Positions 10,331 to 20,420 of a stretch of 64,000 nucleotides of DNA are shown here, piece by piece. Below the pieces are notes generated by a model. That model searched no databases. It saw nothing but the letters and a program-made list of their open reading frames with translations, and was not told the DNA's origin. The DNA comes from Varanus komodoensis (taxonomy: Eukaryota > Chordata > Lepidosauria > Squamata > Varanidae). Made by a program: the position numbers and the translations under genes. Position 1 is the first letter of the stretch; every line of letters starts with the position of its first letter. The stretch spans positions 15,437,591 to 15,501,590 of the forward strand of contig NW_025335409.1 in NCBI RefSeq assembly GCF_004798865.1, given 5' to 3'.

Positions 10331-12489
10331 TTGAAGCTACTGCCGTGATTTAGAATCCATGATGGCCCTTTGCTCTGTCCAGATCCTGGTAATAATAGAT
10401 TGCCCCACCTTAACATGTGGCTTGTGGGTAAATGATAGGCAATCCAAATTAGCAAACTAATCTACTGCCATAGTACTACTACCAGTCTCAGATGGACACT
10501 AATGTATTAATCTGTAGTATCAGAAGCAAATAACCCCAAACAGGCTTATAGCACTTATGACAGCCTTAGACATAATCTGTTCATCCCACTAGATGGTGAA
10601 CATAGGTATGTACATCGAGGAAAGTTGTCCTGCATGATTTTGGCCTTTCTGTGGTTAAAAAGCTTGCCAGTTTTGTTTTATTCATCTACTTTATGAATGT
10701 TCATTGGACAGATTACAAATAGTTAAAAGAAGAAAATTAAATACAAAATGGCAAACAGCACAGGAAGTCTCTGAAATGTTGACTGTAGATTGTGTTTACA
10801 GGCAGTTATTCTAATTAAGTAAATGCTTTGCCTCTTCAAATGTGAATTCATGGATCAAACATTACTAGACTCCTTACTGCCCTGATGGTTATTTCTGTAT
10901 TTTAAAACTTGGGTACATTCATACCTCAAATGAAATAGCCTTTATTCCTGTTCAAATGTCATAGCTTCTCCCAAAGCAACTTGTGAATTATTATTTTGGA
11001 AAAATGGTTTTGGTGAGCTATAGACAGTGAAGAATTTTGTTACATATGGAGATGGCATAGCTATGAAACTGGTTTAAGTCTATAGCATCAATATGTCCTT
11101 CGAAAACCTGCAGATTATGAACACCTGACATGTGACCTGTATAAGGAGAGGGCTAACACATGATCTCTCATGTTTGTTCTGATGTGGTCGAGTCATATGA
11201 GAAGATTGTATCCCCTTTCTTTCTTTTAAGCTTTTTAGGGTGAATACAGATGTAACATGCCTATGGCTTCCTCGCGGCTTCATAATTCGCAAGATGGATG
11301 GCCAGAGCAGTAGACCAAATGCCAGTTCAGCCATCACTCTTGCCTCTCCACATCTGCCTTATTTTTTAAAGCACAAGTTCTGCTTTATCCTGTGCCTATT
11401 AAAGTGCTGTGTGCTTCCTTCTTGTGCTGCAAACATGCAGGTCCACTTCTTTTTTTCCAGAGCCTGACCCTGGACATTAAAAGATATGCTTGGATTAAGC
11501 CCACAGGTGAGGATGGCAAGTTTGAATCAGCTCTCTCTCCCTAGTTTCACATGGGATTTAAGAAGTGTGCTTTATTTCAAGCTTGAAAAAAGTCAACAAT
11601 TTCAGCCTACCAAAATCTGTGGGCATTAGCTTCACTTTAAAATGACAGACAAATTAGTAGCAATTATCAACTTGCCTTTCCCCACCCTCTGAAGCAGGAA
11701 TCACAAATTGTATTTGCAAGATAAATAACCCACAGTCTGACACATTCAGACTGTTGAATCTTGATGTGCTCCACACCAATCAGCTGAACTGTGTCCCACT
11801 GAGAAGTCTCTAATTATTATTATTAGCACTACAGCACTAGCAGACTGAGACTATTTCCAAGAATGTGATTTTTTCATCTTAGGCTCAGACCCTAAAGTGC
11901 AATTGCTATTTGAGAAACTATCTACATTTTCAAGGAGGTAGGAAAAGGCTTGCTGAGGGGAGGGGGTGAGAACAAAAGATCCAGTTCCCTCTTGTACATA
12001 AGGCAAGCTCATACTCAAAGGAATGCTGCTAAAGTTTCTTCAATACTTTTTCACAATCTGGTAGATAATCCATTTGGCTAACTCAGTTGTTTTCAAACCG
12101 TGTCCCAGACACTCCTGGGATTCTCTTAGAAAAATCCTATTCCCAATGAGAAGATGTGAGGCCCCTTTGCCAGCCAGCATTCACGCATGCACAACAAACC
12201 GGCTTTCCTATCATGTCTATTACCACTGATGAATTCTAAAATGTGTGGTTACAAGGGAGTGTTGGGTGTGATCTACAATGCTCTTTCAGTTTATACAGAG
12301 CAAGAGTGAAGCCCTCTGAGCTTTGCAAGAACCCTGTACGAACTCAATGTGTGCTACTCTTTGGCTGCTTCCCAGAGTCACATGAAATATACTTGGAATG
12401 CACAGCAGATAAATTAATACGTAGAAGGTTTCCTGAAAGTAGAAACCACTACAGAATATTTTCAGGTAGCCTGGTATCAAGTGTTAAAC

Positions 12490-12830
12490 TTCCATAAGCA
12501 GCACTGAAACAGACGGGTGGTCAGCAGAGCTAGTGCAACCAAGGTGCCATATGCTCCCTGAAACCAGCCATTGTTGACAGTCTGGCTGACTACAGCTTTC
12601 TGGACCAGCTGAAGTTTCTGAACAGTTTTCAGATGCGGCTCATGCATTAGAGTAGTCCAAACAGGATGTACTATGGCATGTGTGACCATGGTGAGATCAG
12701 CTGCAACTGGCACAGCAGCCTTAGCTGTGCAAGCACACTTCTGGCCACACCCAAGATGATCTGGACAATCAAGTTCAGGACTGAGCATTAAACTGTATAA
12801 TGACACTCTCCACATGGTACCCCCATCCGT
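12490..12830 (-). mobile_element. L2-type LINE fragment (decayed ORF2 C-terminal part)
   Basis: On the minus strand the translation includes DLTMVTHAIVH and LKTVQKLQLVQKAVV, which correspond to the L2 blocks 'DLATVTHALV' and 'LKTVRKLQLVQNAAARLL'. Between them the usual SRLDYCNALY block is scrambled. The plus strand carries the familiar 'caagatgatctggacaatcaagttcagga' stretch of reverse-oriented L2. No ends are visible. Decay is much heavier than in the L2 copy at 13,931. Confidence 0.65.
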
Positions 12831-13877
12831 TTGGGTGAAACCATGTGGGTAGGTACATGGGTAAATTCAGGCAACTCCCTCTAGCACTGAATTTGGCAGA
12901 TCTAGGGGCAGAGATTCAACAGAAAGCAAGTTGTCCAACAGGATTCAAACCAGAATGCATTCCTGACTCAGTGCAATATAATTTCTAACTGATATCCTCA
13001 AAGAATAAGAGCAGAAGCAATGAAGAGAAGAGCCCTGAAAGGTGAAAATAGAAGGAATAAAGGAGACTGATCTACAGTATTGATCAATAGTACTAATTTA
13101 CAACATTGGTACTTCAGTTACAGACAGACAGGCCTGTGCATGTAAATTCTCTCTTTGTGACTGAGAACCCTACTTCTTTCAGGAATGAATCAGAGGTGTG
13201 GTTTGTGATTCTATTTCACCATCACCCACCTGGCAAGTCAGATGCTGAGCAGGGCTAAAAAAGAAAAGGTTGCAGGAAGGCTAAATGAAGCAGTAAAACA
13301 ACAAAGTTGCGAAGTGGTAAAAAAGTAGTGAACCAAGTCAGAGAGATGAAAGAGACAGTGGTGTAGAACAGCAGAAGAATAAATGAAAACATTAATAGTG
13401 CATGCAAAGCCATGAACCAAGAAGACCATTTCATCAGGGGAAAGCAGATGGAACAGAAGCAGGCCAAGTGTCCTAAAGAAGAAGAGTGATCTGTAGCGCC
13501 TCTGATCAGGAGGCAAGGTTGACACGCACCTGGAAATGTTCCAAGGCATTGAGAGAATATAGATACTGCATTTGCTGCCCTGCTCTCCCACTATCCACCT
13601 TCCTACCCACCTTTCCTCCACTTGCTGTGGTCAGCAGAATTCTAGTTTTGCCCCACAGCACTCAAAGGAAGAGGACCATGGTGATCTTGGAAGGACCTGG
13701 GAGCAAAGTGCAATGACTTTATCCTCTCATACCAAAATATCAATATATCACCATCTCAAGAGAAGAATCTCAACCTTATTAGGAATGCACGAAATAATGT
13801 GAGTCTTCCAGTAGCTTGCTCAGTCAAATTGACATCCAGAGCTAATATCCAGGTCTTTTAGGTTGCCAGTGAATTTC

Positions 13878-13930
<53 letters not shown>
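13878..13930. repeat. (TCTA)n microsatellite at an L2 tail
   Basis: About 13 near-perfect TCTA units directly abut the 3' end of the minus-strand L2 at 13,931. Read on the L2 sense strand the tract is (TAGA)n, so it most likely grew from the short 3' tail repeat of that LINE. Confidence 0.95.
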
Positions 13931-14565
13931 GACAACTTATATGCCGCCCCATCGCATGAGCCTCGGGGCAGCTTACAATCATTAAAATCCCATATAAAAT
14001 GCAAAAAATTCATCAAATAAATAAAATACATAAAATAGTGGAAACAGCCTGGTCAATTTAAAATCAACAAGTAAACCATTGACAGTTAAAATAGCGTTTA
14101 AATAAAAAGGTCTTGGCCTGGCGCTGAAAAACAAATAACAACGGCTTCAGGCGGACCTCTCTGGGGAGTGCGTTCCATAGGTTGGGCGCCACTGTAGAGA
14201 AGGCCCTCCTCCAAGTACTCACCCTCCTAATATCCTTCACGAAGGGTTCCCGAAGGGCCTCTGCCGCCGATCTCAGGGGGCGGGAGGGCATATATGGAAG
14301 CAGGCGCTCCTTTAGGTAACCAGGGCCTAAGCCGTTCAGGGCTTTGTAGGTGATAACCAGCACCTTGAGTTGGGCCCAGACTTCAATGGGGAGCCAGTGG
14401 AGCTGATGGAGGACTGGGGTTATATGAGAACAATGCCCAGTCCCTGTCAGCAGCCTGGCAGCTCTATTTTGCACCAATTGAAGTATCCGGACCGTCTTCA
14501 AGGGCAGCCTCACGTAGAGCGCATTACAGAAGTCTAATCGGAAAGTGACCAACCTATGTGGATTA
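13931..14565 (-). mobile_element. L2-type LINE, 3' end with ORF2 C-terminus
   Basis: The minus strand encodes 162 open codons (14,552-14,064) covering the C-terminal end of L2 ORF2: FRLDFCNALYVRLPLKT (4-20), QLVQNRAARLL (25-35), HWLPIEVWAQLKVLVITYKA (52-71), GLGPGYLKERLLPY (74-87) and LWNALPREVRL (125-135). After the stop a short AT-rich 3' region leads to 'gcggcatataagttgtc' and then the (TAGA)n tail. It is severely 5'-truncated; RT catalytic motifs are absent. The preserved frame suggests it is among the younger L2 copies here. Confidence 0.88.
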
Positions 14566-15420
14566 GAACACTTCAGCTTGGAGAAAAAGGTTAAATAAAG
14601 GTAAGTGGTAAGAGAGACATCTATAGGTTGCTACCACCGTAACAACCTAAAGCAAAATTTGAGGTGAATATGGCACCTGATTCTCAAGAATTTTGAAGGG
14701 AGTTAAAGAATTTCTTTATGAGAAATACCATTTCTCTGTTTGCATATCATGCTTTAACAAGTGTTTTGCCTCCTTCTTTAGTAGACCTGCTTCTGGATCT
14801 TGAACCGAATCCTGAAGTCAAGACATGCAAGTAGTTGATGCCACAATTTTTTAGGAAAACCTTCACACCTGTATAACTTAGTTGTGTCAGGATTCTGCTG
14901 TTCACAACAAAGGAAAAGCCTTAGTGGAAGACTCTCCCACTCTTGCTATTTTCTACAAAGGTACCTGCTCCTGGCATTGGAAGAGCTCAGTGCTTTGAGA
15001 TAGAGTTGATTACACAGAGGGATATTTCCAAATCTAAAATGTCATAATGTTGAAAATGCTTCTGCTAGCATTAAATATGGTTTCCTTTTCCAGCTGCCAA
15101 GACCTTTGGAATAATCATTGAGTTTTAAAACTTCTACTCATCTAAGAAGTGCCTTTCATATTGCTAAATGCAGATATACAAAAAATAGTTTATTAAAGTC
15201 CAAAAAAGAGGTGGGTGAGGTATGGTCAGAAGCACATGCCATATTGGTGAACGATCAGACTCAGAACTCTTGTGAGCAACACTAAAGTTCTGTTCTACAA
15301 AATGCTTTCCCATGGCACAGCTGCATGAAGCACAATCCTCAAGTGAATAGCTTTTCAGGCACTGGCAGGATATACTACATGGGTCTAAACCAATGCTATT
15401 TTGGCCTTGAAATTGGAAAA
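14566..15420. other. No gene recognised
   Basis: Unique-looking sequence with no repeat or coding signal that I can name. Confidence 0.45.
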
Positions 15421-15671
15421 GCCAGTGTGGTGTAGTGGTTAAGAGCATGGGACTGGGACTCCGATGATCTGGGTTCTAGTCCCCGCTCAGCCATGGAGCC
15501 AACTGGGTGACTTTGGGCCAGTCACAGACTCTCAGCCCAACCTACTGCACAGGGTTGTTCTTGTGTAGATAAGATGGAGGAGGAGAATGATGTAAACTGC
15601 CTTGAGCCCTTTGTAGGAAAAAGGCAGGATATAAATAGATAGATAAATAAATAAATAAATAAATAAATAAA
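15421..15671 (+). mobile_element. tRNA-derived CORE/MIR-like SINE
   Basis: Pol III promoter boxes are visible: box A-like TGGTGTAGTGG near 15,428 and box B-like GGTTCTAGTCC near 15,472. They are followed by the CORE-like segment 'ctgggtgactttgggccagtcac...cagggttgtt' and the tail 'ctgccttgagccctttgtaggaaaaaggcaggatataaata' that resembles an L2-type LINE 3' end. It ends in an (ATAG)/(ATAA)n tract to about 15,671. Nearly the same sequence recurs at 24,175, so this is a relatively young family. Target duplications are not evident. Confidence 0.85.
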
Positions 15672-16432
15672 ATCTGGCTTTGGACAGGCTACAGAAGAAT
15701 AATCTAGACACACTTCAGAAATGAAATCTGATTTTTTAACAGTTGGTTCAAACTCTCAGTAAAATAAAAACCAGTGGGGAAAAATAAGCCATGTTAAACA
15801 AATCAGAAATAACAAACTGATTATTTGTTTGAACTGAACCTGTGCAAGCAAGACTAAAACCCTGATTTTGTCACAATTATTTCTTAAGAGAACCATTCAT
15901 GAAAAAGTTATTATTTAATTACATGAATTATTGGCTAGCCTAGCCAAGCCAATCCTGGTTAATCCAAGTTCTGCTTTCCTAAATTTGTTCATGCAATTCT
16001 CCTTTGTTACCTTTAAAACACATTCAGCATCAAAGAGGTGTTACACACATCTATGATTCATCAATTCACAATAATTACTGAATGTGCCATTGTGTGAAAC
16101 AATCGGCATTGTGCCTGTAAACAATGAATCTCTCTACCCCAGAAATAGGTTTTTTTTTCTATCATTTGTAACATTTTCAATGTAACATACTGCAGCATTT
16201 TCAGTTAAAATAATATGAGAATTTTAAAAGGGTCTCCATACTATATATATATTTATATGCAAGATTTTTTTTTAAAAAATGTATACTTAAAATATATGGT
16301 GTGACTGTCACAAATGCATGTAACCTGCAGGTATACTTGTCAGAAGGTGGGTTTGACCATGGCGCCCCATTCATTGGTAAGCTCATGTTAGTTGCCATGT
16401 AATGTATGAAACAGCCTTAAATGTTCAGGCTG
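15672..16432. other. No gene recognised
   Basis: AT-rich sequence with a 'tatatatat' run near 16,243; no coding or repeat signal beyond that. Confidence 0.45.
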
Positions 16433-16555
16433 GCGTTCACCAATCCAGAGCTCTTAAAAACTAAAATTTCCATCCCTTTTAGCTAGCATAGACATCAACT
16501 GGAATTTTAGTTGAACACATCTGGAGCACATCAGGCTGAAGAAGGCTGGATTTGG
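16433..16555. mobile_element. Palindromic hAT-type MITE, decayed
   Basis: Left end 'caggctggcgttcaccaatccagagctc' and right end 'gagcacatcaggctgaagaaggctg' are diverged inverted partners, with inner arms 'actaaaatttccatcc' and 'caactggaattttagt'. The layout matches the family at 21,389. No target duplication remains. Confidence 0.55.
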
Positions 16556-17071
16556 TCTTCTGTGGCAGAGAAGTTATTTGTTTGGGGAAGTGAAGTGCTG
16601 CCTTGATTGTAACTTACAGAGCCAAGGACTTGAGTCAGTGCTCTCACTAACCATTTAATGAAAGCTGGAGGTACTTCCAGGTAGGACCCCCTTTATCCAA
16701 TTGGTTCTTACAAACTCTTCTCTGGCTTGCCCCTTTACCCCAAGCCCATTTTTCATTCATGTGCTGAATACCCAGCACACGTTCTTTTCTTTTATGCCAA
16801 AATTAAGACACTACATTGAATCCATCTTCCACTGTTGTTCCCTTTCTCTTCCTACAGATGAGTCATTGCCGCAGGAAAAAAAAATCATGCTGGGGTTTAA
16901 CGCGCATTGCAGATCTGCATGGCCATTCATGAACCCCATTCATCTCTGGAACTGGCTCCCCAGAGAAGTTCCCTGGCGCCCTCATGACAATCATTTTGGT
17001 GCCAGGCAAAAACAGCTGCATTCTCCAGGCATTTTAATAATTGTAAATAAAATTTTAGTGATGATCTATCC

Positions 17072-17429
17072 CAGGGGTCCTCAAACCTTTGAATAGGGGG
17101 CTAGTTGAAAGGTGCCAGTGATGGGTGCAGGCCGCCAAGGCCGTTTAGGCAGGGGGCGTGGGCTGGGGCGGGGGGGGGACACGTGCGCACGTGCACAGCA
17201 AGGCAGGGCCATGCGTACACAGAAATTGTTTTCTCTGAGCGAGTCCAAAATGATTTCCTTGTGAGCAAGGCTTCCTGGTTTGCTGGCAAGGAGATCCTTT
17301 TCTCCGAGTGAGTCCAAAACGATCTCCTCACGAGCAAGCTGCGCCTTGCTCCGTGCGTGCTATGGCAGGCCGGATAAATGGGCATGGTGGGCCGGATCCA
17401 GCTCACGGGCCATAGTTTGAGGACCCATG
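17072..17429 (+). mobile_element. Non-autonomous hAT element (family A, copy 2)
   Basis: Begins CAGGGGTCCTCAAACCTTTG and ends 'catagtttgaggacccatg'. Target duplication ATCTATCC (17,064-17,071) versus ATCTACCC (17,430-17,437), 7 of 8 matching. The interior holds a partial duplication: 'ctgagcgagtccaaaatgat' near 17,236 and 'ccgagtgagtccaaaacgat' about 70 bp later. Shares the 'gaatagggggccagttgaaagg' block with the copy at 49,883. No coding capacity. Inserted into an L2-like element, so younger than it. Confidence 0.87.
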
Positions 17430-17594
17430 ATCTACCCACTATCTTGGTTGAGGATAGATCTTATTCAAGTATTATGTAGCAGCTGTAGCTGATATTTAAT
17501 AGATTTTTAAAAACTATTGCATAATTTATATTAAATTGTTTTATTGAATATACACTGCCCGGGGAGTCCTCTTTGGTACTATTAGGTGCAATTT

Positions 17595-17629
17595 TATCCA
17601 TCCATCCATCCATCCATCCATCCATCCAA
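17595..17629. repeat. (TCCA)n microsatellite
   Basis: About eight and a half perfect TCCA units at the 3' end of the split L2-like element, the position where LINE tail repeats expand. Confidence 0.92.
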
Positions 17630-18269
17630 TAATTATGTCTGATTAGGCAAAAAAAAAAAAAGGTGGAACTTTGGGAGGAAATATTATTTGGATTACCTAC
17701 AACTGCAACTCCCTGTTGTTTTGGGAGCCAATTACAAATGCACATTATTTGTTCCTGAATGTTTAAACAGTATGCCTCCAATTCTAATTCAGAATCAAAT
17801 GATGCCCCAGGTATTCAAATTTGGGAAATACTACTCTGTGTTGGTCAGATATGGAGGCACATGGGTCCAGTCTTTAACAAATCCAGCAGATATGGCTTGT
17901 CATATAGGAGCGAGTAAGGCTATGCATGTAGAAAATCCCCTTTCAGACTATGCAGCCCACACCCCTCTTTTTCTCTTTCAGAACATTCCTGCCATAGTCA
18001 CACATGGATCTCAGCAAGAAGCCAGGAGAGAATCTCTGCTGTGTTTTAAAGGGCAACATATGCAGGTTACTAACCTCTGTAAGGAATGCACTTCAGTCAG
18101 GGTAGCAGGACCAGATTGCAAAACACTACTGGGCACTTGAACCCTTTAATCATTGCACAGAATAAGGTATTTGGCAGTGCATCTTGCCATGCAGAGATGA
18201 AAAAACTTGGACATCTTGAAATGTCCTCTTCTCCATAACAATTAAAGGGATGAAAGTACCCTACTCACT
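17630..18269. other. No gene recognised
   Basis: Contains an A12 run near 17,650. The plus open frame 17,688-18,140 (150 codons) has no recognisable domain or homology and is treated as chance. Confidence 0.45.
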
Positions 18270-18445
18270 TAGGGCATAAGAAGTAAGAGGAGCCCTGCTG
18301 GATCACCCCAAGGGTCCAACTAATCCAACATTCGGTGGCCAGCCAGCTGCCTGCAAGAAGCCCACAAGTAGGATGAGTGCAAAATAGGACCCTGCAGCTA
18401 TACCTAGCAACTGATATAGAGAGCCATACCACCTATGATACTGGA
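18270..18445 (-). mobile_element. CR1/L3-like LINE 3' region, antisense
   Basis: The plus strand reads 'agccctgctggatcaccccaagggtccaactaatccaacatt...agtaggatgagtgcaaaatag'. This is the reverse complement of the 3' end of the CR1/L3-like element whose sense copy is at 40,262. The same order of words recurs at 36,823. Old and fragmentary. Confidence 0.65.
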
Positions 18446-18668
18446 GGTCACATAGTGAAGTTTGAGTAGCCACCCTGCAGCACAGATGTCATAACTGGCA
18501 CAGGCAGTGAGCAGTGGTTGTGGTCCACCTGGAAAGGAGCAAGAAGGTCTGAGAACCTGGCCAGAAGTGTGGAAGTCTAGCCTTATCTTACAATTACTTC
18601 TCGAAAACTTCAGTGCTATCTGCTACTCTGCTTTCTGAAATTCTATCAGTAATATTATACATTACATT

Positions 18669-19397
18669 ACAACAGGATGGCGTTCAGTGTGGATAAGTGC
18701 AAGGTCTTGCACTTGGGGCATAGCAATGGGTGTCATAAGTACAGGTTAGGGGACAAGTGGCTGGAGAGCAACACTTGTGAAAGGGACCTCAGGGTGCTGG
18801 TTGACTGCAGGCTAAACATGAGTCAGCAGTGTGATGCGGTGGTCAAGAGGGCAAACGCCACCCTTGGTTGCATAGCCAGAAGTGTGGCTTCCAGATTGAG
18901 AGAGGTATTACTACCACTCTATACAACTCTGATGCGCCCGCAACTGGAGTATTGTGCTCAGTTTTGGGCCCTCATTACAGAAAGGATATAGCTAGGTTAG
19001 AGTCAGTGCGGTGTAGGGCCACAAGGTTGGTGGCCGGTTTGCAGGGGATGGGGTATGAGGCAAGACTGAGGGAACTGGGTCTCTTCAGCCTGGAGAAGAG
19101 GAGATTCAGAGGGGATATGTTGGCGACATACAGGTATGTGAGGGTATGTCACATGGAGGTGGGTAGAGACCTGTTCTCCCCTGCAAAGGAAGGCAGGACA
19201 TGCTCCAACAGAGCCAAGTTCAAGGAACCAAGGTTCAATTTGGATGCCAGGAAGTACTTCCTGACAGTTAGGACCCTTAGGGTATGGAATGAGCTTCCAC
19301 AGGAGGTGGTTGAAGCTCCATCAGTGAGGGTGTTCAAGGATAGGCTGGGCATGCATATGGTAGGCGTGTCGTGGTCATCAGAAGTCCCTTAGAGCCA
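18669..19397 (+). mobile_element. CR1 LINE, 5'-truncated, interrupted by L1
   Basis: The translation gives FSVDKCKVLHLGH, ERDLRVLVDCRLNMSQQCDAVVKRANATLGCIARSVASR, PLYTTLMRPQLEYCAQFWA and, in the next frame, YRKDIARLESV, LRELGLFSLEKRRFRGDM, FLTVRTLRVWNELPQEVVEAPSV. This is the C-terminal part of CR1 ORF2, downstream of the RT catalytic box. Relative to the antisense copy at 33,470, one C is missing from the 'gggcccctcattac' run (around 18,968), which causes the frame change. Sequence agreement with CR1 fades just before the L1 target site, so the CR1 3' tail is not clearly present after the L1. Confidence 0.9.
18677..19392 (+). pseudogene. CR1 ORF2 C-terminal fragment (one frameshift)
   Basis: Two overlapping frames (18,677-18,991 and 18,868-19,392) together cover about 235 residues of the region after the RT palm. 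The catalytic RT motifs lie upstream of the truncation and are absent, so the fragment cannot encode an active enzyme. Aside from the single-base deletion near 18,968 the reading is well preserved. Confidence 0.85.
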
Positions 19398-20240
19398 ATT
19401 CAACAGCATTTGATCACATGATTCTTAAATCTGATGAGAAAATGGTTAAAGGATTGTACAATTTCCTATTGGAGAGGAGAATGGAGGATGAACAAGTTAA
19501 GGAAACTATGATAACGTGGGCACAAAATTTTGGATATAATATTGAGTTAGAGAAATGGCAAAAACTGTGGGAAAGAAATATTAAAGTAACATTAGCAACT
19601 TCATATAAAGAAAATTTGTATAAAATGTTTTATAGATGGTATTTGTCACCAAATAGGTTAGCCAAGATGTTTCCAAATAGGTCAAATGGATGTTGGAAAT
19701 GCAAATACAAATGGGGTATGTTTTATCATATGTGGTGGACTTGTGATAAAACAAAAAAGTATTGGATTAAAACACACAAATGGCTTGAGGAAATGTTACA
19801 AAAACCTTTAACATTTAAATCTGAAGTTTTCTTATTAGGCATTGTACCTGATGATCTTAGTAAACAAACAATGCATTTGACTCTACATGCAACTACTGTG
19901 GTGAGGATTGCATTTGCCCAACACTGGAAGACTGAAGAACCACCTTCCAATGAACTGACTCTAAAAAAGATTTTGGACTGTGCAGAAATGGATAGACTGG
20001 CTTTGTCTCTGAGGGAGAAAGAAGATACAGACTTCTATCAAACCTGGGATTCTTTTTATTATTGGCTAGAGAAACGGGACTATGCATAGACTTAAACATG
20101 TTTATAGTTTAACATAAAAAGAAAAAATGTGGGGGGCTGACCCAGTAGGTCTGATGTTTTCGATGATTGATGCTTTTTAGGTTTTTTTTTTTGGTTAGGT
20201 ATATTAAGAATAAAACTTATTCCCACCTGGGAAAACAAAA
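19398..20240 (+). mobile_element. L1 LINE, 5'-truncated, inserted in CR1
   Basis: Contains the ORF2 C-terminus, a short 3' UTR of about 150 bp, an AATAAA signal at 20,209-20,214 and an A-rich end 'gaaaacaaaa' (20,231-20,240), bounded by a perfect 19-bp duplication. Only the last ~230 codons of ORF2 are present; RT and endonuclease are missing. The short 3' UTR and the protein sequence fit squamate L1 elements rather than mammalian L1. Confidence 0.92.
19400..20089 (+). pseudogene. L1 ORF2 C-terminal fragment (open)
   Basis: The frame is open from the insertion point; the first in-frame Met is at 19,418, then 223 codons to TAG. It carries the Cys/His motif of L1 ORF2: C92-WK-C95, H104 (in FYHMWWTC) and C109, counted from that Met. 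Other family blocks are LYNFLLE, YKMFYRWYLSP and ITF-type 'FLLGIVPDD'. No stops or shifts are visible in this piece, but it lacks all catalytic domains because of the 5' truncation. Confidence 0.88.
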
Positions 20241-20296
20241 CAGAAGTCCCTTAGAGCCACTGACATTTTGCTCAAAGGAAATAGGCAAGCCCATAT

Positions 20297-20420
20297 TAGA
20301 GCTTTCCCCAATCTAGTGTCCACTAGGTGTTGGACTACAGTTCCCATCACTTGCAGCCAACGGGGACAGTGGGGTTGGTCTCCAACAAGTTAGGAGGGCT
20401 CCAAGTTGGATGAGGCTGTC
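20297..20420. mobile_element. Palindromic hAT-type MITE
   Basis: Left arm 'gctttccccaatctagtgtcc...ttggactacagttcccatcac' and right arm '...gttggtctccaacaagttaggagggctccaagttgg' fit the palindromic family. Both ends are somewhat decayed, and no exact 8-bp duplication is seen. Confidence 0.65.

Larger units (their letters stand above)
6401..12489. other. Six kilobases without a supportable gene
   Basis: Apart from a short MITE remnant at 7,830 and a doubtful one at 10,040, I see only unique-looking, moderately AT-rich sequence. Open frames (6,572-6,910; 6,911-7,174; 9,283-9,543; 11,080-11,337) are short, lack motifs and are not supported by clear splice sites. A run of alternating purine/pyrimidine 'gtgcgcacacgcacacacatacaca' lies near 6,697. 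This may be intron or ancient intergenic DNA. Confidence 0.45.
16880..17629 (+). mobile_element. L2-type LINE 3' end split by a hAT insertion
   Basis: Before the insertion the plus strand reads LWNWLPREVPWRP and a following FGARQKQLHSPGI, resembling the L2 'LWN.LPREVR..P' C-terminal block. After it (17,438 onward) come an AT-rich region, the end-like 'tacactgcccggggagtcctctttgg' and a (TCCA)n tail. The family call is moderate because only about 40 residues can be compared. The two halves become continuous if 17,072-17,437 is removed. Confidence 0.55.
19379..20259 (+). repeat. 19-bp target-site duplication of the L1 insertion
   Basis: CAGAAGTCCCTTAGAGCCA occurs at 19,379-19,397 and again, identically, at 20,241-20,259, directly bordering the L1 3' end. 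Coordinates span both copies. A long, perfect duplication is the signature of target-primed reverse transcription, and its lack of mismatches suggests a comparatively recent event. Confidence 0.93.

Noticed and set aside
13878-13930. CRISPR-like or satellite array
   Set aside because: Units are only 4 bp and contiguous without spacers; it is a microsatellite at a LINE tail.
15428-15482. tRNA gene from the box A and box B motifs
   Set aside because: The motifs belong to the tRNA-derived head of a SINE: no clover-leaf fold or anticodon arm is evident and the same sequence recurs at 24,175.
17101-17439. 112-codon minus-strand frame with basic, Pro-rich residues
   Set aside because: Lies almost wholly inside a non-autonomous hAT element with terminal inverted repeats and target duplication.
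17688-18140. 150-codon plus-strand frame
   Set aside because: No motif or family similarity; starts in an A-rich tract next to an L2 tail; treated as chance.
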